DNA of 64,000 nucleotides from Orobanche coerulescens. Lineage: Eukaryota > Streptophyta > Magnoliopsida > Lamiales > Orobanchaceae. The stretch spans positions 203,317,096-203,381,095 of the forward strand of contig CM065802.1 in the NCBI GenBank assembly GCA_033398695.1, in the 5' to 3' direction. Below are positions 22,961 to 33,107 of this stretch, piece after piece (position 1 is the first letter of the stretch; each line of letters starts with the position of its first letter). A program made the position numbers and the translations under genes. The notes beneath the pieces are model-generated. The model was given only the letters and a program-made list of their open reading frames with translations. It ran no database searches and was not told the origin of the DNA.

Positions 22961-23719
22961 TTATGTTATTTCCTTGCTTTTTTGTTTTGAATTTCTCAGG
23001 TAAACTTCTTTTATTAGAAGTGGATTGGATTTTGAACTTCTGTATCCTCAACTCTATCGACTTGTTTGTGTTCGTTGATATTTTCTAAACTTGTTATATC
23101 TTTCACTTTTGTTGTTCGAACGAGTTGTGATATTGTTTCGGATTAATCCGCTTGTCGTTGTGACTTTTTTGAATGCGATTCCATTCCTGTGAATCTTATG
23201 TGGGTGCATGTCTTATCGTCCTTACCGGATCACCTATTGTCTCGAGCCGAGGTGTGAACTTTGGAGTTGTTATTTGATTCTTGTTGTTCGTCGTGATTCG
23301 GATATGATTGTTCGACGGTTGTCGTCTTGATCGTTGTGGTTTGACCGTTTGTTGTTCGGTATTTGTTGATCTCATATCGTGGTTGTTGAGCCTTCAGACT
23401 CCTTCGTACTTTCCCCAAGTTTGGGAAATTAACTTCGTTTTCGATCTTCCAACCCTTGGGTTGTGGAAATTCGTATTCGTACAACGATTAATTCGTGCTT
23501 TGATTGTTGTACTGTTTGGGTTGGTCAACCGTATTGATCTTTGTTCGTTAGGTCTTGTTATTGTTCGGGTGTAGTTATATGGATGGTAGCAGCTACGTGA
23601 TGCATGTGATTCGTTGCAAGTTGTTGGCAATGGATAGCGTGTGTTATCTGAGATTGTTTTGCATTGATTGTTTTATCTCTTAAGTTTCGGGGACGAAACT
23701 TCTTTTAAGGGGAGTAGAA
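22961..23719 (+). mobile_element. 3' module of the B/C composite
   Basis: Non-coding, from the gag scar to the polypurine end GGGGAGTAGAA before LTR C. Homologous to the antisense of 4720-5590 and to 48983-49440. Contains the double stem-loop at 23411-23465. Absent from element H, where integrase ends about 35 bp before the LTR. Confidence 0.65.
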
Positions 23720-23933
23720 TGTAATACCCGAGATCTTCGTTTTGGTTTCGTTGAATTTTTCTTCGGTCGAGTGGATTTTTATCGTCCGCGTCTTTGGAAT
23801 CGTGTGCTTGCACTGTGGTACGTTGAGTTTCGTAGCCTGTTCGTTATTGTTTCGGATCTTAGTCAGTGTGTTTGCGTGATCGAGACGTCCTCGAGTATCG
23901 AGTCGGATTGTCGGGTGTCGGCTGCTGGGATCG

Positions 23934-24232
23934 AGTTACGGCCGTAAGACTCCCGCACACGCTGGCCTGGGAGGACTCGGTTACGGCTGTAAGGGTTAAC
24001 CTGTTACGGCTGTAAGGCTTCGTTACGGCCGCAAGGCATTGGCCGGTTACGGCCGTAATGCGTCGGCAGATTTCAGGCAGTAGCCCTGGGGACCTGGTTA
24101 CGGTCGTAAGGCCAGGTCGAGTATGGCCTTAAGGCATGCTCGTTACGTATGTAAGGCAGCAGCCATTACGTATGTAAAGGCAGTTGACCGAGTTACGGCT
24201 GTAAGGCACTGCCGGTTACGGCCGTAACACTG
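23934..24232. promoter_or_regulatory. U3 palindrome cluster, TTACGGCCGTAA type, LTR C
   Basis: About twelve copies of GTTACGGCCGTAAGGC, with variants GGCTGTAAGG and TTACGTATGTAAGG, lying just upstream of the probable start region (GGCGGCTGCGGACGGGAGGA). The homologous LTR D has a different palindrome at this place. Confidence 0.7.
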
Positions 24233-25194
24233 TCGGCCATACATAGGCCTGGGCTTCGGATAGACCTCATTTGCTTGCGTTTTCTTCACTTGGTGGCGGC
24301 TGCGGACGGGAGGAGTTATTGGACGGTTCTAATTAATTCCAAGGCGTTTTAGAAGATGCGTTTCGATTATATCATTACCGAATCCTTGTTCTTCGCCGGA
24401 TCGAGGTATTTCTTCTGTAGAACCCTAGTTGTGTATTTTTTTGGGGGGGTTTCTTCGTGATTCGTTGTTTTTGTCCGAGATTGATGAATTGTTCTTGGTA
24501 TTCTTGTTGTATTGATCGTGGTCTTCGGATTTTGTAACTCATTTATCGATTTTTATCACCTAGACCTTGATTCTCGATTTCCTTGAAGAAACCCTCGGAT
24601 TCTTGTTGTTTTTCGGGTTGATTCGGATTCCGTTTAGCATTATTGATTCGTGGTGATATTATTTTCGTAGTTTTCGTGGAGTTGTCGAGTTCTTGGTCGT
24701 TTTTAGAAGTTCGAGGGCTACTTGACCGTGTCCGTTCGTCGTTTCCTTGCTCGTGGTATCGAGGCAAGTATCTTGCCCATACGTTTCATGTTTCTTAGAC
24801 GTAATTGTTGGTGAATGATTTTATGTGCTATCCGAATGTTTAAATGAACCTTAAAAGGATCGGTATGTTCTCGATAAATGTTGTCTTTCAAAATATAACT
24901 CGTATGCTTCGTAAACAAATGTGTTTTCGGAATATGTGTGTTGGTTTCGTATGTTGGAAGATGTTACAATAATATTTAGTGAATATAGTAGACCGTATTA
25001 ATTGTCGAGGATTGTGTATTGATAAGTGTAATTGTTATGAGAAAATGTGATATCATGTGATATGATTTGTGACTCCTTTATAAGGAGGTGGCGATGTTCC
25101 TTGTGGTTTGTAAATTGCACGTGCTTGTTATTGTGTGATCGTTGTAAGTGATGTGCCTCCGGGTAAGATTGTTGAATCTTCGGGATCCGTACTT

Positions 25195-25620
25195 TCTAGT
25201 ACGGGTCGGGAGTGACCGTAGGGTTATCCAATCGGGTATGTCTTGCGGGGACTCCGAGGTTCGTGGATTGTTAGCGCGATGCCGGGGATGAGTTGTGGGG
25301 TTATCCATCGGGTATGTCTTGCGGGGAGTCTGAGGTTCGTGGCTTGTTAGTGCGATGCCGGGATAACTTATGGTTGTGGATTGATCGTGTGATGTACTTG
25401 TCATGGATTTTCCAATTGGGTAAGTCTCGTGGAGGCTCCGAGGTTCGTAGCTTGCTAGTGCGATGCCGGGACAACTATGAACGTACGTATGGTTGTGATT
25501 GTGTGACTGTTGTCACTGTGATATGTGAATTGGTATGGTTTCCCATTGGGTTATTCACTCGGGTATGTTCTGCGGGAGCATATGAGGTTCGTGGCTTGGT
25601 AGCACGGGACGCGAATAATC
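25195..25620. repeat. Tandem repeat in LTR C
   Basis: Four units of about 90-110 bp built on GGGTATGTCTTGCGGGGA, CTCCGAGGTTCGTGG and GTGCGATGCCGGGA. LTR D has the same repeat, in the opposite strand, at 47160-47470. Confidence 0.85.
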
Positions 25621-26392
25621 CTTGGTAATATGTTGTTATGGATGATTGGGTCGTGGACCCCGTGCTTCATGATTTGGGTCGTGGACCTCCATGCCTTGTC
25701 ACCGGAATTGTATTTTGGAAAATAATTTTTGGGCTGTGTCCCTAAGTGTTTTCGAAAGACTTGAGAATTCTTAAATCCCAAATGTTTTCAAAACTCCCAA
25801 GATCGTAAATGTCTTGTAAGATGTACTTTGGGTTTATTTCCCACATTTTATGATTTGAACTGTCTTGATCAAGTGATTTATCTCGGGAGGTATATTCACG
25901 ATTATTATGTTCTTGGAGTATGTTGTGTATAGCTTGTATTCGTATTTTATACTTGCACTAGCAAAACAGTGGAGTTTTGCTAACCCCTGAGTTTTCGGGG
26001 GGTGGATGTCTGTATTGCTTCCAGGTACTTGCATGTTGCCAGGGAGCGAATCACAGCATCGTTACGAAGGATGATGGAAGACGACGGTACTAATCACATG
26101 AAGACCAGTATTGAGTTTTTGGTAGAGTTCTGTTGTTTGTCTCTCCGTTGTGTTATTCTCCCGTTTTATGGGAATGTTGTTGTATGTTAACCCCTGCGTG
26201 GGTATGAATTGTGAGAAAGAGTTATGTATGCTTGATGTGTATGTTGTGTACAAGACCAAATCGGTCTAACGGTTCATTACATAGCCATGTCGGCATGTAA
26301 TGTGATGTATTGTTTTTGTATTTAGCCTGGTTGATCCTCACGGAGAAGGTCTGTGGCGCTGTAATATTCCAGAGTGTTTTGAGGGTGTTACA

Positions 26393-26589
26393 ATAAGTGT
26401 CAGCGACGGTCTTTATCTCATGTTGGACTCTACCTCCCAAAGTCTGTTTTCAGATATGGCCAGCTCTATGTTGCATTCTCTAGAGTAACAAGCAGGAAGA
26501 GGCTCAAGGGTTTAGCATTGTATGAGGTAGGCAATCCCACCGACACGATCACCAACATTGTATACAATGAGGTGTTTTCAAAGTTTTGA
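26393..26589 (+). pseudogene. Helitron RepHel helicase, C-terminal fragment
   Basis: An open frame of 64 codons, ending in TGA at 26587, reads HVGLYLP, YGQLYVAFSRVTSRK, LKGLALYEVGNP and NIVYNEVF. GQLYVAxSRVTSRKxLK is helicase motif VI and its tail in the Pif1-like helicase of plant Helitrons, and the NxVYxEVF ending is also standard there. It begins abruptly at the end of LTR C, so the LTR element inserted into, or recombined with, the Helitron gene. The N-terminal Rep and helicase motifs I-V are not in the window. Confidence 0.85.
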
Positions 26590-27144
26590 GGTATTATTTT
26601 ATCATATTAATACACTTTATGTCTAAAGTAGCAATATACATTTATTTGATTTTGTTATTGCTTACTGGTTTATACAAATATCGTTTTGCAATTGGTAATT
26701 ATTCAGATGTCTACGGTGATTGTACACGTTGAGTTCGCATTCTCTTTCTTATATTTCGATGTACTGAACCTTTAATTCTTTTTAATATCATTCATTATTT
26801 GGATGATATTTTATTTTATGTATTACTGATTTAAAGGAAATCATAGTACTAGTAGTCATTATTTTAGGTAAAATATTAAAATTCAATGTATATTTAGAAA
26901 AGACAATATAGTTGGTAATTTGTATATCAAAGAAAAAAAAAATTCTAATACCGAATAAAAGAATTCGTTTCTGACGTGCATTTCGAAGACTTGGACGAAC
27001 ATAGCAAAAGTTGATAAATCTATATTCTTTTAATATACTATAGTTAATGTTATTCAACTACATTGCTTCTTTTTAAAAAAAAAGTGCATAATGAACAGAG
27101 TTATGTGAGGATATTGAAAGTTAATTATGGAAGGCGGACTATTA
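26590..27144. other. Helitron 3' side and AT-rich DNA
   Basis: AT-rich with no gene recognised. A Helitron 3' hairpin followed by CTRR was looked for and not identified with confidence. Confidence 0.4.
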
Positions 27145-27366
27145 TCTTCAGCCAATAGTCCAAGTCCAAAGACAAAAATATGATTGTAGGAATAATAAAC
27201 TACGACTTTCTTTGTATTAAAAAATAAATGTAATGATGGTGTTAGGATTCTTCGTGATATTTCTTGTAATTACCTTAGATTATATCAATACTTATTCAAC
27301 CTCAGTTTCAGTTCAGTTCAGTTCAGATTTATTCAGCTCAGTTCAATTTAGTTATTCTTCTTCATA

Positions 27367-27775
27367 TTATTATTATTATTAATCTTAATTATTATTATTG
27401 TTATTATTACTAATAATATTTACTATTATCGTTGTTGTTGATTACTATTATTATTATTTACCATTATTATCAGTGTTATTATTATTATTATTATTAATCT
27501 TAATTATTATTATTGTTATTATTACTAATAATATTTACTATAATTATTAATAATATTTATTATTATCGTTGTTGTTGTTGATTACTATTATTATTTACCA
27601 TTATTATCAGTGGTATTATTATTATTGTTATTATTATTATATTTATTATCTTTATTGTTATTAATATCGTTAATATTATTACAATTTACTTTTATCAAAT
27701 AGATCTCAACTTATCATTTATATTTTATTATATTATTATTATTTTTACTATTATTTTATTATTATTATTTACCCT
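27367..27775. repeat. (ATT)n-rich microsatellite block, left arm
   Basis: Imperfect ATT/GTT trinucleotide arrays including a local duplication of about 100 bp (27400s versus 27500s). Confidence 0.85.
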
Positions 27776-27789
27776 TAATATATATTTTA

Positions 27790-27900
27790 GTTCAATTCGA
27801 TTCGATTGATTCGATTCAGTCCATTCGATTCAATTGATTCGATTCGATCAGTTCGAATCCATTCGATTGATTCGGTTGATTCGGTTTAAATTCATTCGAT
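27790..27900. repeat. GATTC-type pentamer tract, left arm
   Basis: Imperfect repeats of TTCGATTCGATTGATTCGAT. The mirror copy is at 63255-63370. Confidence 0.75.
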
Positions 27901-29124
27901 CCAAAAACGAGCAATATGTTTTTCCACTAGAAGAAAGTCAGACGCACACAGTATTACATTAAAAGTAATAGGGGCTTTATTTAGTAAAATTGATTAAAAA
28001 AATGATTAAAATGATAAGATACTCGATGTCTGATAAAATATTTATAAACGTACTTGATCGTTAAAGTGTCTGATTTTATAGAAAATATTTGACAGATTAA
28101 ATGCTAAGATAACTCATACTTTGTAAAATAACATAAAAGGACACAAATTATTCTTAATATGAATATAGGGTCTATTACATCTATCACTCATGTTAGATGT
28201 ATCTTCTCAAATGAAGTACTTGTTGAACAATAGCGAAGCAGTAGAGTATTTCTAATTACATATAAATTCAGAAGTCAAACTAATTTTGAAATGACCAAAC
28301 ACATTACTATTAAATATTTATATTGCAAATTATAAATTTGACCTTAAATTATAACAAACTTTTATATTTACCTCAAATATTTATAAAGGAATATGGTAAT
28401 TTTGTAAATAATTATTTTACAAACTTTATTTTGGAGTTCTATATTAAATTCTCAAAGTCACGATGAAATATAGGGCACTACTTTCAAAACTCAGAAATTA
28501 ATTTATTCTGGATTTTAGTAAATTATAATTTCTAATATTACGTATGTAATAACTTATAGAATCTAATGCACCTTATTATATAAAATTAATAATATAACTT
28601 TAATATATAGTTATAAAGAATACAAATTACCTTCTAGGAATATATTATTTATGTTCTCATAACTTTTAATGAGAAGTTACTGAATTTAATCATTTATATT
28701 TGTTTAATTAATTTACAATATCGTAATATCATGGAAAATACTATTATTGATATAAATAAGTATAAAGTTTAATATTCCTACACAAATAAGGAATATACTA
28801 GTATTATGGACTTCTGAAAATATTCAAAATTCTAAAATATTATTATAATTTTTCTAAATTTTTAATATTATAGTAAATGAAATATTCTATTTATTGAGTA
28901 TTCTAATAGAACTAATTTAGAAAACCCAATATTCTGAGAATACATAACATCTTATAATATATGAGATTATTTAATATTATTTACACATAATATTCTGAAT
29001 TATATTCAATTTACTATTATTATAAAAGGATTTAAATTACTTAATCTCTAAATAATTATAAACATATCATAATAATTTAAAAAAAATACACAATAATTCT
29101 AGATCATATTTATGGTTCACATAA

Positions 29125-29330
29125 TACTCCCTCCTCTGTCCACAAATAACTTGTCAAGTTGGAATGACACGAGTTTTAAGAAAAATTGGTATAAAGTGAT
29201 TTTAGTGGAGAAATGGTTCCACTTTTGAGAAGAAGAAAAAGAGAAACTTTTCCTTTTATAACTGAGATAAGTTTTTGACGGACACCCCAATAAGAAAACT
29301 GGGACAAGTTTTTGACGGATGGAGGGATTA
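29125..29330. mobile_element. Stowaway-like MITE, left arm
   Basis: About 206 bp bounded by TA. Starts CTCCCTCCTCTGTCC and ends GACGGATGGAGGGAT, the usual Tc1/mariner-type MITE termini. Present at the same place in the right arm (61836-62042), so it predates the duplication. Confidence 0.75.
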
Positions 29331-29463
29331 CATTTTTCCATATATTATGTTTTCGATAAACACAAATAAATCAATATATACTTAATTATTTATGTTATAA
29401 AAATGAAAGAATAAGTTTCCATCGGAACTGTTGCCAGAGGTATGAACTCCTGGCATGAGACAT

Positions 29464-30478
29464 AGGGACTGTTTACTTGTGACTTAATCAGCTTAATGGA
29501 TAAAATGTCTTATTCGCTCAGACGTTTGGAGGTGTTTACTTGTGGCTAATGACTTATTCGGGAAGACAAAAATGACTTATTCATTAAGCATGAAAAGGGG
29601 TGTTGTCCCCATTAAGACAAAAAAATGACTCCCCTACCCCTAATTGAAAACCACACATTTATATATACAATATAAATGTTTAGGACAAAAAAATGACTCT
29701 CATGTTCCCATTATATATACTCATTTATATATACAATATAAAAATTTAGGTCTTAATATAAATGAATGTAATATATATTATTCATATATAAATAATATAC
29801 ATTATTAATTTATATATAATATTTGTTACTATATATTATTATATAAATAAACTTTTGTATCTACAAAATATCATATATATTATGAATATATAAATAAATA
29901 TTATATATTACTTATATATTACCATTTATTCATCTGTATAATATTTATTATATATGTTCTTATATATTTAAAATATATTTCTATATATAAATATATATTA
30001 TCAATTATACGTATTATTTATATATGTATTAAATATTTTATATATTACTTACATATAAAATTGAATCATTTATGTATAATATTTTGTTTAAATTTAAATA
30101 ATATATATCTAGAAGATGAGTCAAACTTGATTTTTCAATAATATTTAAATTTGTCTACTTTGTGTTTGAATTTGGCTACTTTGTGATTGAACTACTTTTT
30201 TGTGTTTGAAATTGGATTTTTAAGTACTTTATGAATTTATGTTTTGATTTTTGGATTATATCATTTATATTGCTTAAAAAATAAACAACAATTTATAAAA
30301 CAGTTTATAATTCATATTCAGGGGTAAATCGGTCATTTCTGTTATTCAGACAGTTTATTCAGATGAAAAAGTAAACAACAGGACCAATTTACCCAGACAG
30401 ACATATTTACCCAGACAGACAAATTTAACCAGGCAGACACAATTTACCCAGACAGACAAGTTTGGCAAACAACCCCTT
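29464..30478. mobile_element. hAT-like non-autonomous element, left arm (candidate)
   Basis: Ends read GGGACTGTTTACTTGTGACT and, in reverse complement, AAGGGGTTGTTTGCCAAACTT, similar to hAT MITE ends (CAGGGGCTGTTTGG-like). Inside there is a run of CCAGACAGACAAATTTA-type short repeats near 30390-30460. No clean 8-bp target duplication was found, hence moderate confidence. Confidence 0.45.
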
Positions 30479-30860
30479 AGTAAGAAGAAAAGGTTATTTT
30501 CTTTAATGTTTTAAATAATTTATTAAAATAAAATAAAAGTAAACAATAAATAACAAGATAAATGACTTAAGTTGAATTAGGAAAACTGCGAGGGATTTTT
30601 TTTCAAAATGAGAAAATAAGGTCATGTTTGGGAGCTGATTTCACTCTTTGATGAATGGGAAAATGGAAAGAAGGACCTATATGAAATTATTGGACAAATG
30701 GCTACCTAGATGTAACTAGAAAATCTAAGAGGAGTGTTAAATGAAAATCATCCTATTAATATATTTTTTTTATAACTAGATGATCCCAACTTAGCCTGAC
30801 TAATCCTAGTCCCTCAATGAACCCACTCCTAACCCATTGAGAGAAGTAAATCGCGAGTCG

Positions 30861-31260
30861 CACTACAAAAAAACAGGGCATCTGTGACGATCAAATTGCA
30901 ACGAAATTTAAAGTCATCGCTAGTACCGACAGATTACCTACTAAATACCAACAATTTTTTTACACATATAGTTTATGACATTAGCGACAACTTAACAACA
31001 AAATACCCACAGACTTAATTTTTTATTACAAAACAGGGCAACTGTGACAATGACATTCCAACGAAAGTTTATTTCGTAGCTAGTAGTGACAAAATTACCT
31101 ACGAAATACCAATATTTTTTCCACATAGTTTTCTTGTATCAATAGCAACAACATACCAACAGAATTTACTACAAATTTATTTTTGGTAGCTTTCGTTGCA
31201 ATTTCGTTGCTTTGATTCCAGCAAGTTCCTTATTGCGTTGATATTTTGTAGATGCCGAAA
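30861..31260. mobile_element. Truncated CACTA-like terminus
   Basis: CACTACAAAAAAACAGGGC at 30861 is a typical plant CACTA start. It is followed by two degenerate repeats of about 160 bp (ACAGGGCATCTGTGAC at 30873 and ACAGGGCAACTGTGAC at 31033) and TTGCAACGAAA / TTTCGTTGC inverted motifs. No partner terminus was seen. Confidence 0.6.
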
Positions 31261-31738
31261 ATTCATTTTACAGCTAAAACAATTATAGTATATGAGAAGT
31301 AATGAGCATCATTTTTAATTAATTTTTAAAAGGAAAATAGTAATTGACAAAAAACAATCTCAATTTTGTTGCACCATCCAGAAAACAATCTGCATTTCAT
31401 TTGCTTATATAAGTCTAGCAACAATCTAGTCAAAATAATCCTAGGTACAAACTTATAACCTCTCAAACAACCAAGAAAACTTAGCAACTAGCACTTCAAC
31501 AGGATTGAAAATAATTACACTAGCTAATTACAACAACAAGATTAAGATATACAATCAACGAAATAATCCCCAATTTCCAGTTGAAATTGAGCTACAAATA
31601 TATCTTTTATTTTTTACAGTCGAAATAATCCTTGTTCTTAGAGCTCCTGATGTGAGACAATTTATCAGAAAAGAAAAGTAAAAATATTGCTGAGATAATT
31701 TATTAGAAAAGAAAGGTAAAAATATTGCTGAGAGACAG
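31261..31738. other. Unassigned AT-rich segment with a short direct repeat
   Basis: No gene seen. Near 31665-31735 a 45-bp unit (GAAAAGTAAAAATATTGCTGAGA) is repeated twice, ending at the LTR scrap. Confidence 0.5.
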
Positions 31739-31975
31739 TTAGCGCATGCCAAGTGTGGAGCTAGCGCGCGCCAGCGTGGCATGGCTAGCGCACGCTAAGT
31801 CTCTGTTGGAGCGCACGCTACTCAGTCTAGGCAGAATCTCGGGAATAGCACTTTGGCCGTAGGTCTAATTTTTGTGATTGTTAGACTGATCATTTGTGAC
31901 CGTATTCTATGTGTGTTGTCCAGTGATAACAATTGTTGTGTGTGATTATGTGATCTTTCGTTGCGATAGGTTTTC
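31739..31975 (+). repeat. LTR scrap with TAGCGCACGCTA palindromes
   Basis: Contains TTAGCGCATGCC, CTAGCGCACGCTAAG and GCGCACGCTACTCAG and then AGGCAGAATC and GGCCGTAGGTCTAATT, aligning with the 21230-21300 part of LTR B. Both sides are unrelated, so it is an isolated fragment of a B-type LTR promoter. Confidence 0.7.
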
Positions 31976-32096
31976 AAGAAGGAAAAGAAAAAGAAAGAAG
32001 AGAAGAAAAAATTATGAACTTAAAAGTTCCCAACATGAAAACTGAAAAAACAAAAACTAAACCAAACAAAAACTAAAAACCTCAGACATTTGGGCC

Positions 32097-32988
32097 AGGA
32101 TCCTCTGCAGTACACAGCACGGTGCTGTGCATTGCCAGCCGTTAGATTACACACACTCGCACGAGTATGTGTGTGTGCGTGTTCGATCCTACGCACAGCA
32201 GTGCACAGCACCGTGCTAGGAGTGAGCAGAAAAACCGACAAAAACCGATAATACCGAAAATACCAAAAAACCGAAACCGAAAAATCGAACCAATAAGATA
32301 TTGGTATGGTACGGTTCTTAAAATTTTGAAAACCGAATTATGCGGCTCGGTTTCGGTTTCAGATATGGATCCCGAATTTAAAAACCGAACCGAACCGATA
32401 AAACACAGGAGTATTCTGCAGACTTTGTTTTTTCTTTGTGCAGGTTGTTATGAATTGATGGACTTGTGCTGAGGAGGAAATTCAAGACTTTTGTTTAATC
32501 TCATATTGGACTTTTTGAATCCTTAGTTATTATCATGTTATTGAAGTAGATTTTATTTTTATTCAAGCTTTGAAGTGGAGGATGTAGTACCATTTATTTC
32601 CTATTGGATTCATTATGTTTGAACTTTGAACATGTCTTTGTTTAATTTGGCTCAAATAGTCAAGTAGGATCATGTTCGTTAAGCCCAACAGTGCCTGTTG
32701 GATTAATTATGTCTAAATCCTTATATTTGAACTTACAATTGTCTGATTTATTCCAAGTAGTTCAATTTGGGTTTGGTGCAAACCCAACTTAAGTGGCCCA
32801 TTTAATTAGCCCATTGACACCGAACCGATACTGAAACCGATCACACCGAGCCGATTTAAAACCGAATCATTTCGATACTCAAATGTTGGATGCCGATAAG
32901 ATGCGATTCGGTATCGGTTTTAGCTAGAAACCGTACCAAACCGAACCGAGCTCACCCCTACACCGTGTTGTGCACTGCAGAGGATCCT
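32097..32988. mobile_element. Fold-back element interrupted by a MITE
   Basis: Left end AGGATCCTCTGCAGTACACA at 32097 and right end, in reverse complement, AGGATCCTCTGCAGTGCACA at 32988. The inverted termini continue through GCACGGTG for about 30-40 bp. Without the inserted MITE the unit would be about 150 bp, a small fold-back element. Confidence 0.65.
32217..32960. mobile_element. hAT-like MITE (TAGGGGTGAGC ends) with 8-bp target duplication
   Basis: Starts TAGGAGTGAGCAGAAAAACC and ends as the complement of TAGGGGTGAGCTCGGTTCGG. Flanked by CACCGTGC (32209-32216) and CACCGTGT (32961-32968), a 7/8 match fitting a hAT duplication. Rich in CCGAACCGA / TCGGTTCGG near both ends. 744 bp, non-coding, inserted in the right terminus of the fold-back element. 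Confidence 0.75.
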
Positions 32989-33107
32989 ACTCCACATTTG
33001 AGTTTCATTCATTATTTTATTCACGAGCTTTGTAGCTTGTGTATATATATATATAGGATGTTGATCAGGATTCCTATCCGTACCCTTACCATTTAAATTA
33101 CCGTTCA

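Larger units (their letters stand above)
23720..26392 (+). repeat. LTR C
   Basis: Starts TGTAATACCCGAGATCT and ends GAGGGTGTTACA, 2673 bp. Its start and body match LTR D (minus strand) rather than LTR B at the other end of the same internal domain, so the B-internal-C unit is a recombinant. It holds the palindrome cluster 23934-24232, a repeat block 25195-25620, and the landmark ACTAGCAAAACAGTGGAG near 25957. Confidence 0.85.
27145..30821 (+). repeat. Left arm of a 3.7-kb inverted repeat
   Basis: Matches the reverse complement of 60361-64000 throughout, apart from scattered substitutions and small indels. For example TCTTCAGCCAATAG at 27145 pairs with the last 14 bases of the window. Both arms contain the ATT-repeat block, the CAGTT and GATTC pentamer tracts, a Stowaway-like MITE and a hAT-like unit in the same order. 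The inner end is near GACTAATCCTAGTCCCT. Arms are non-coding. They may be two copies of one long transposon in opposite orientation or a segmental inverted duplication. Confidence 0.9.

Noticed and set aside
25293..25628. 111-codon frame in LTR C
   Set aside because: Produced by the tandem repeat units. Not conserved as a frame in LTR D.
26590..27144. Helitron 3' terminus (hairpin plus CTRR)
   Set aside because: GACGTGCATTTCG near 26973 is suggestive, but no clear hairpin followed by CTAGT or CTAAT was found.
32167..32472. 101-codon frame in the hAT-like MITE
   Set aside because: Arises from CCGAACCGA-type repeats with no domain. The element is non-coding in this kind of MITE.
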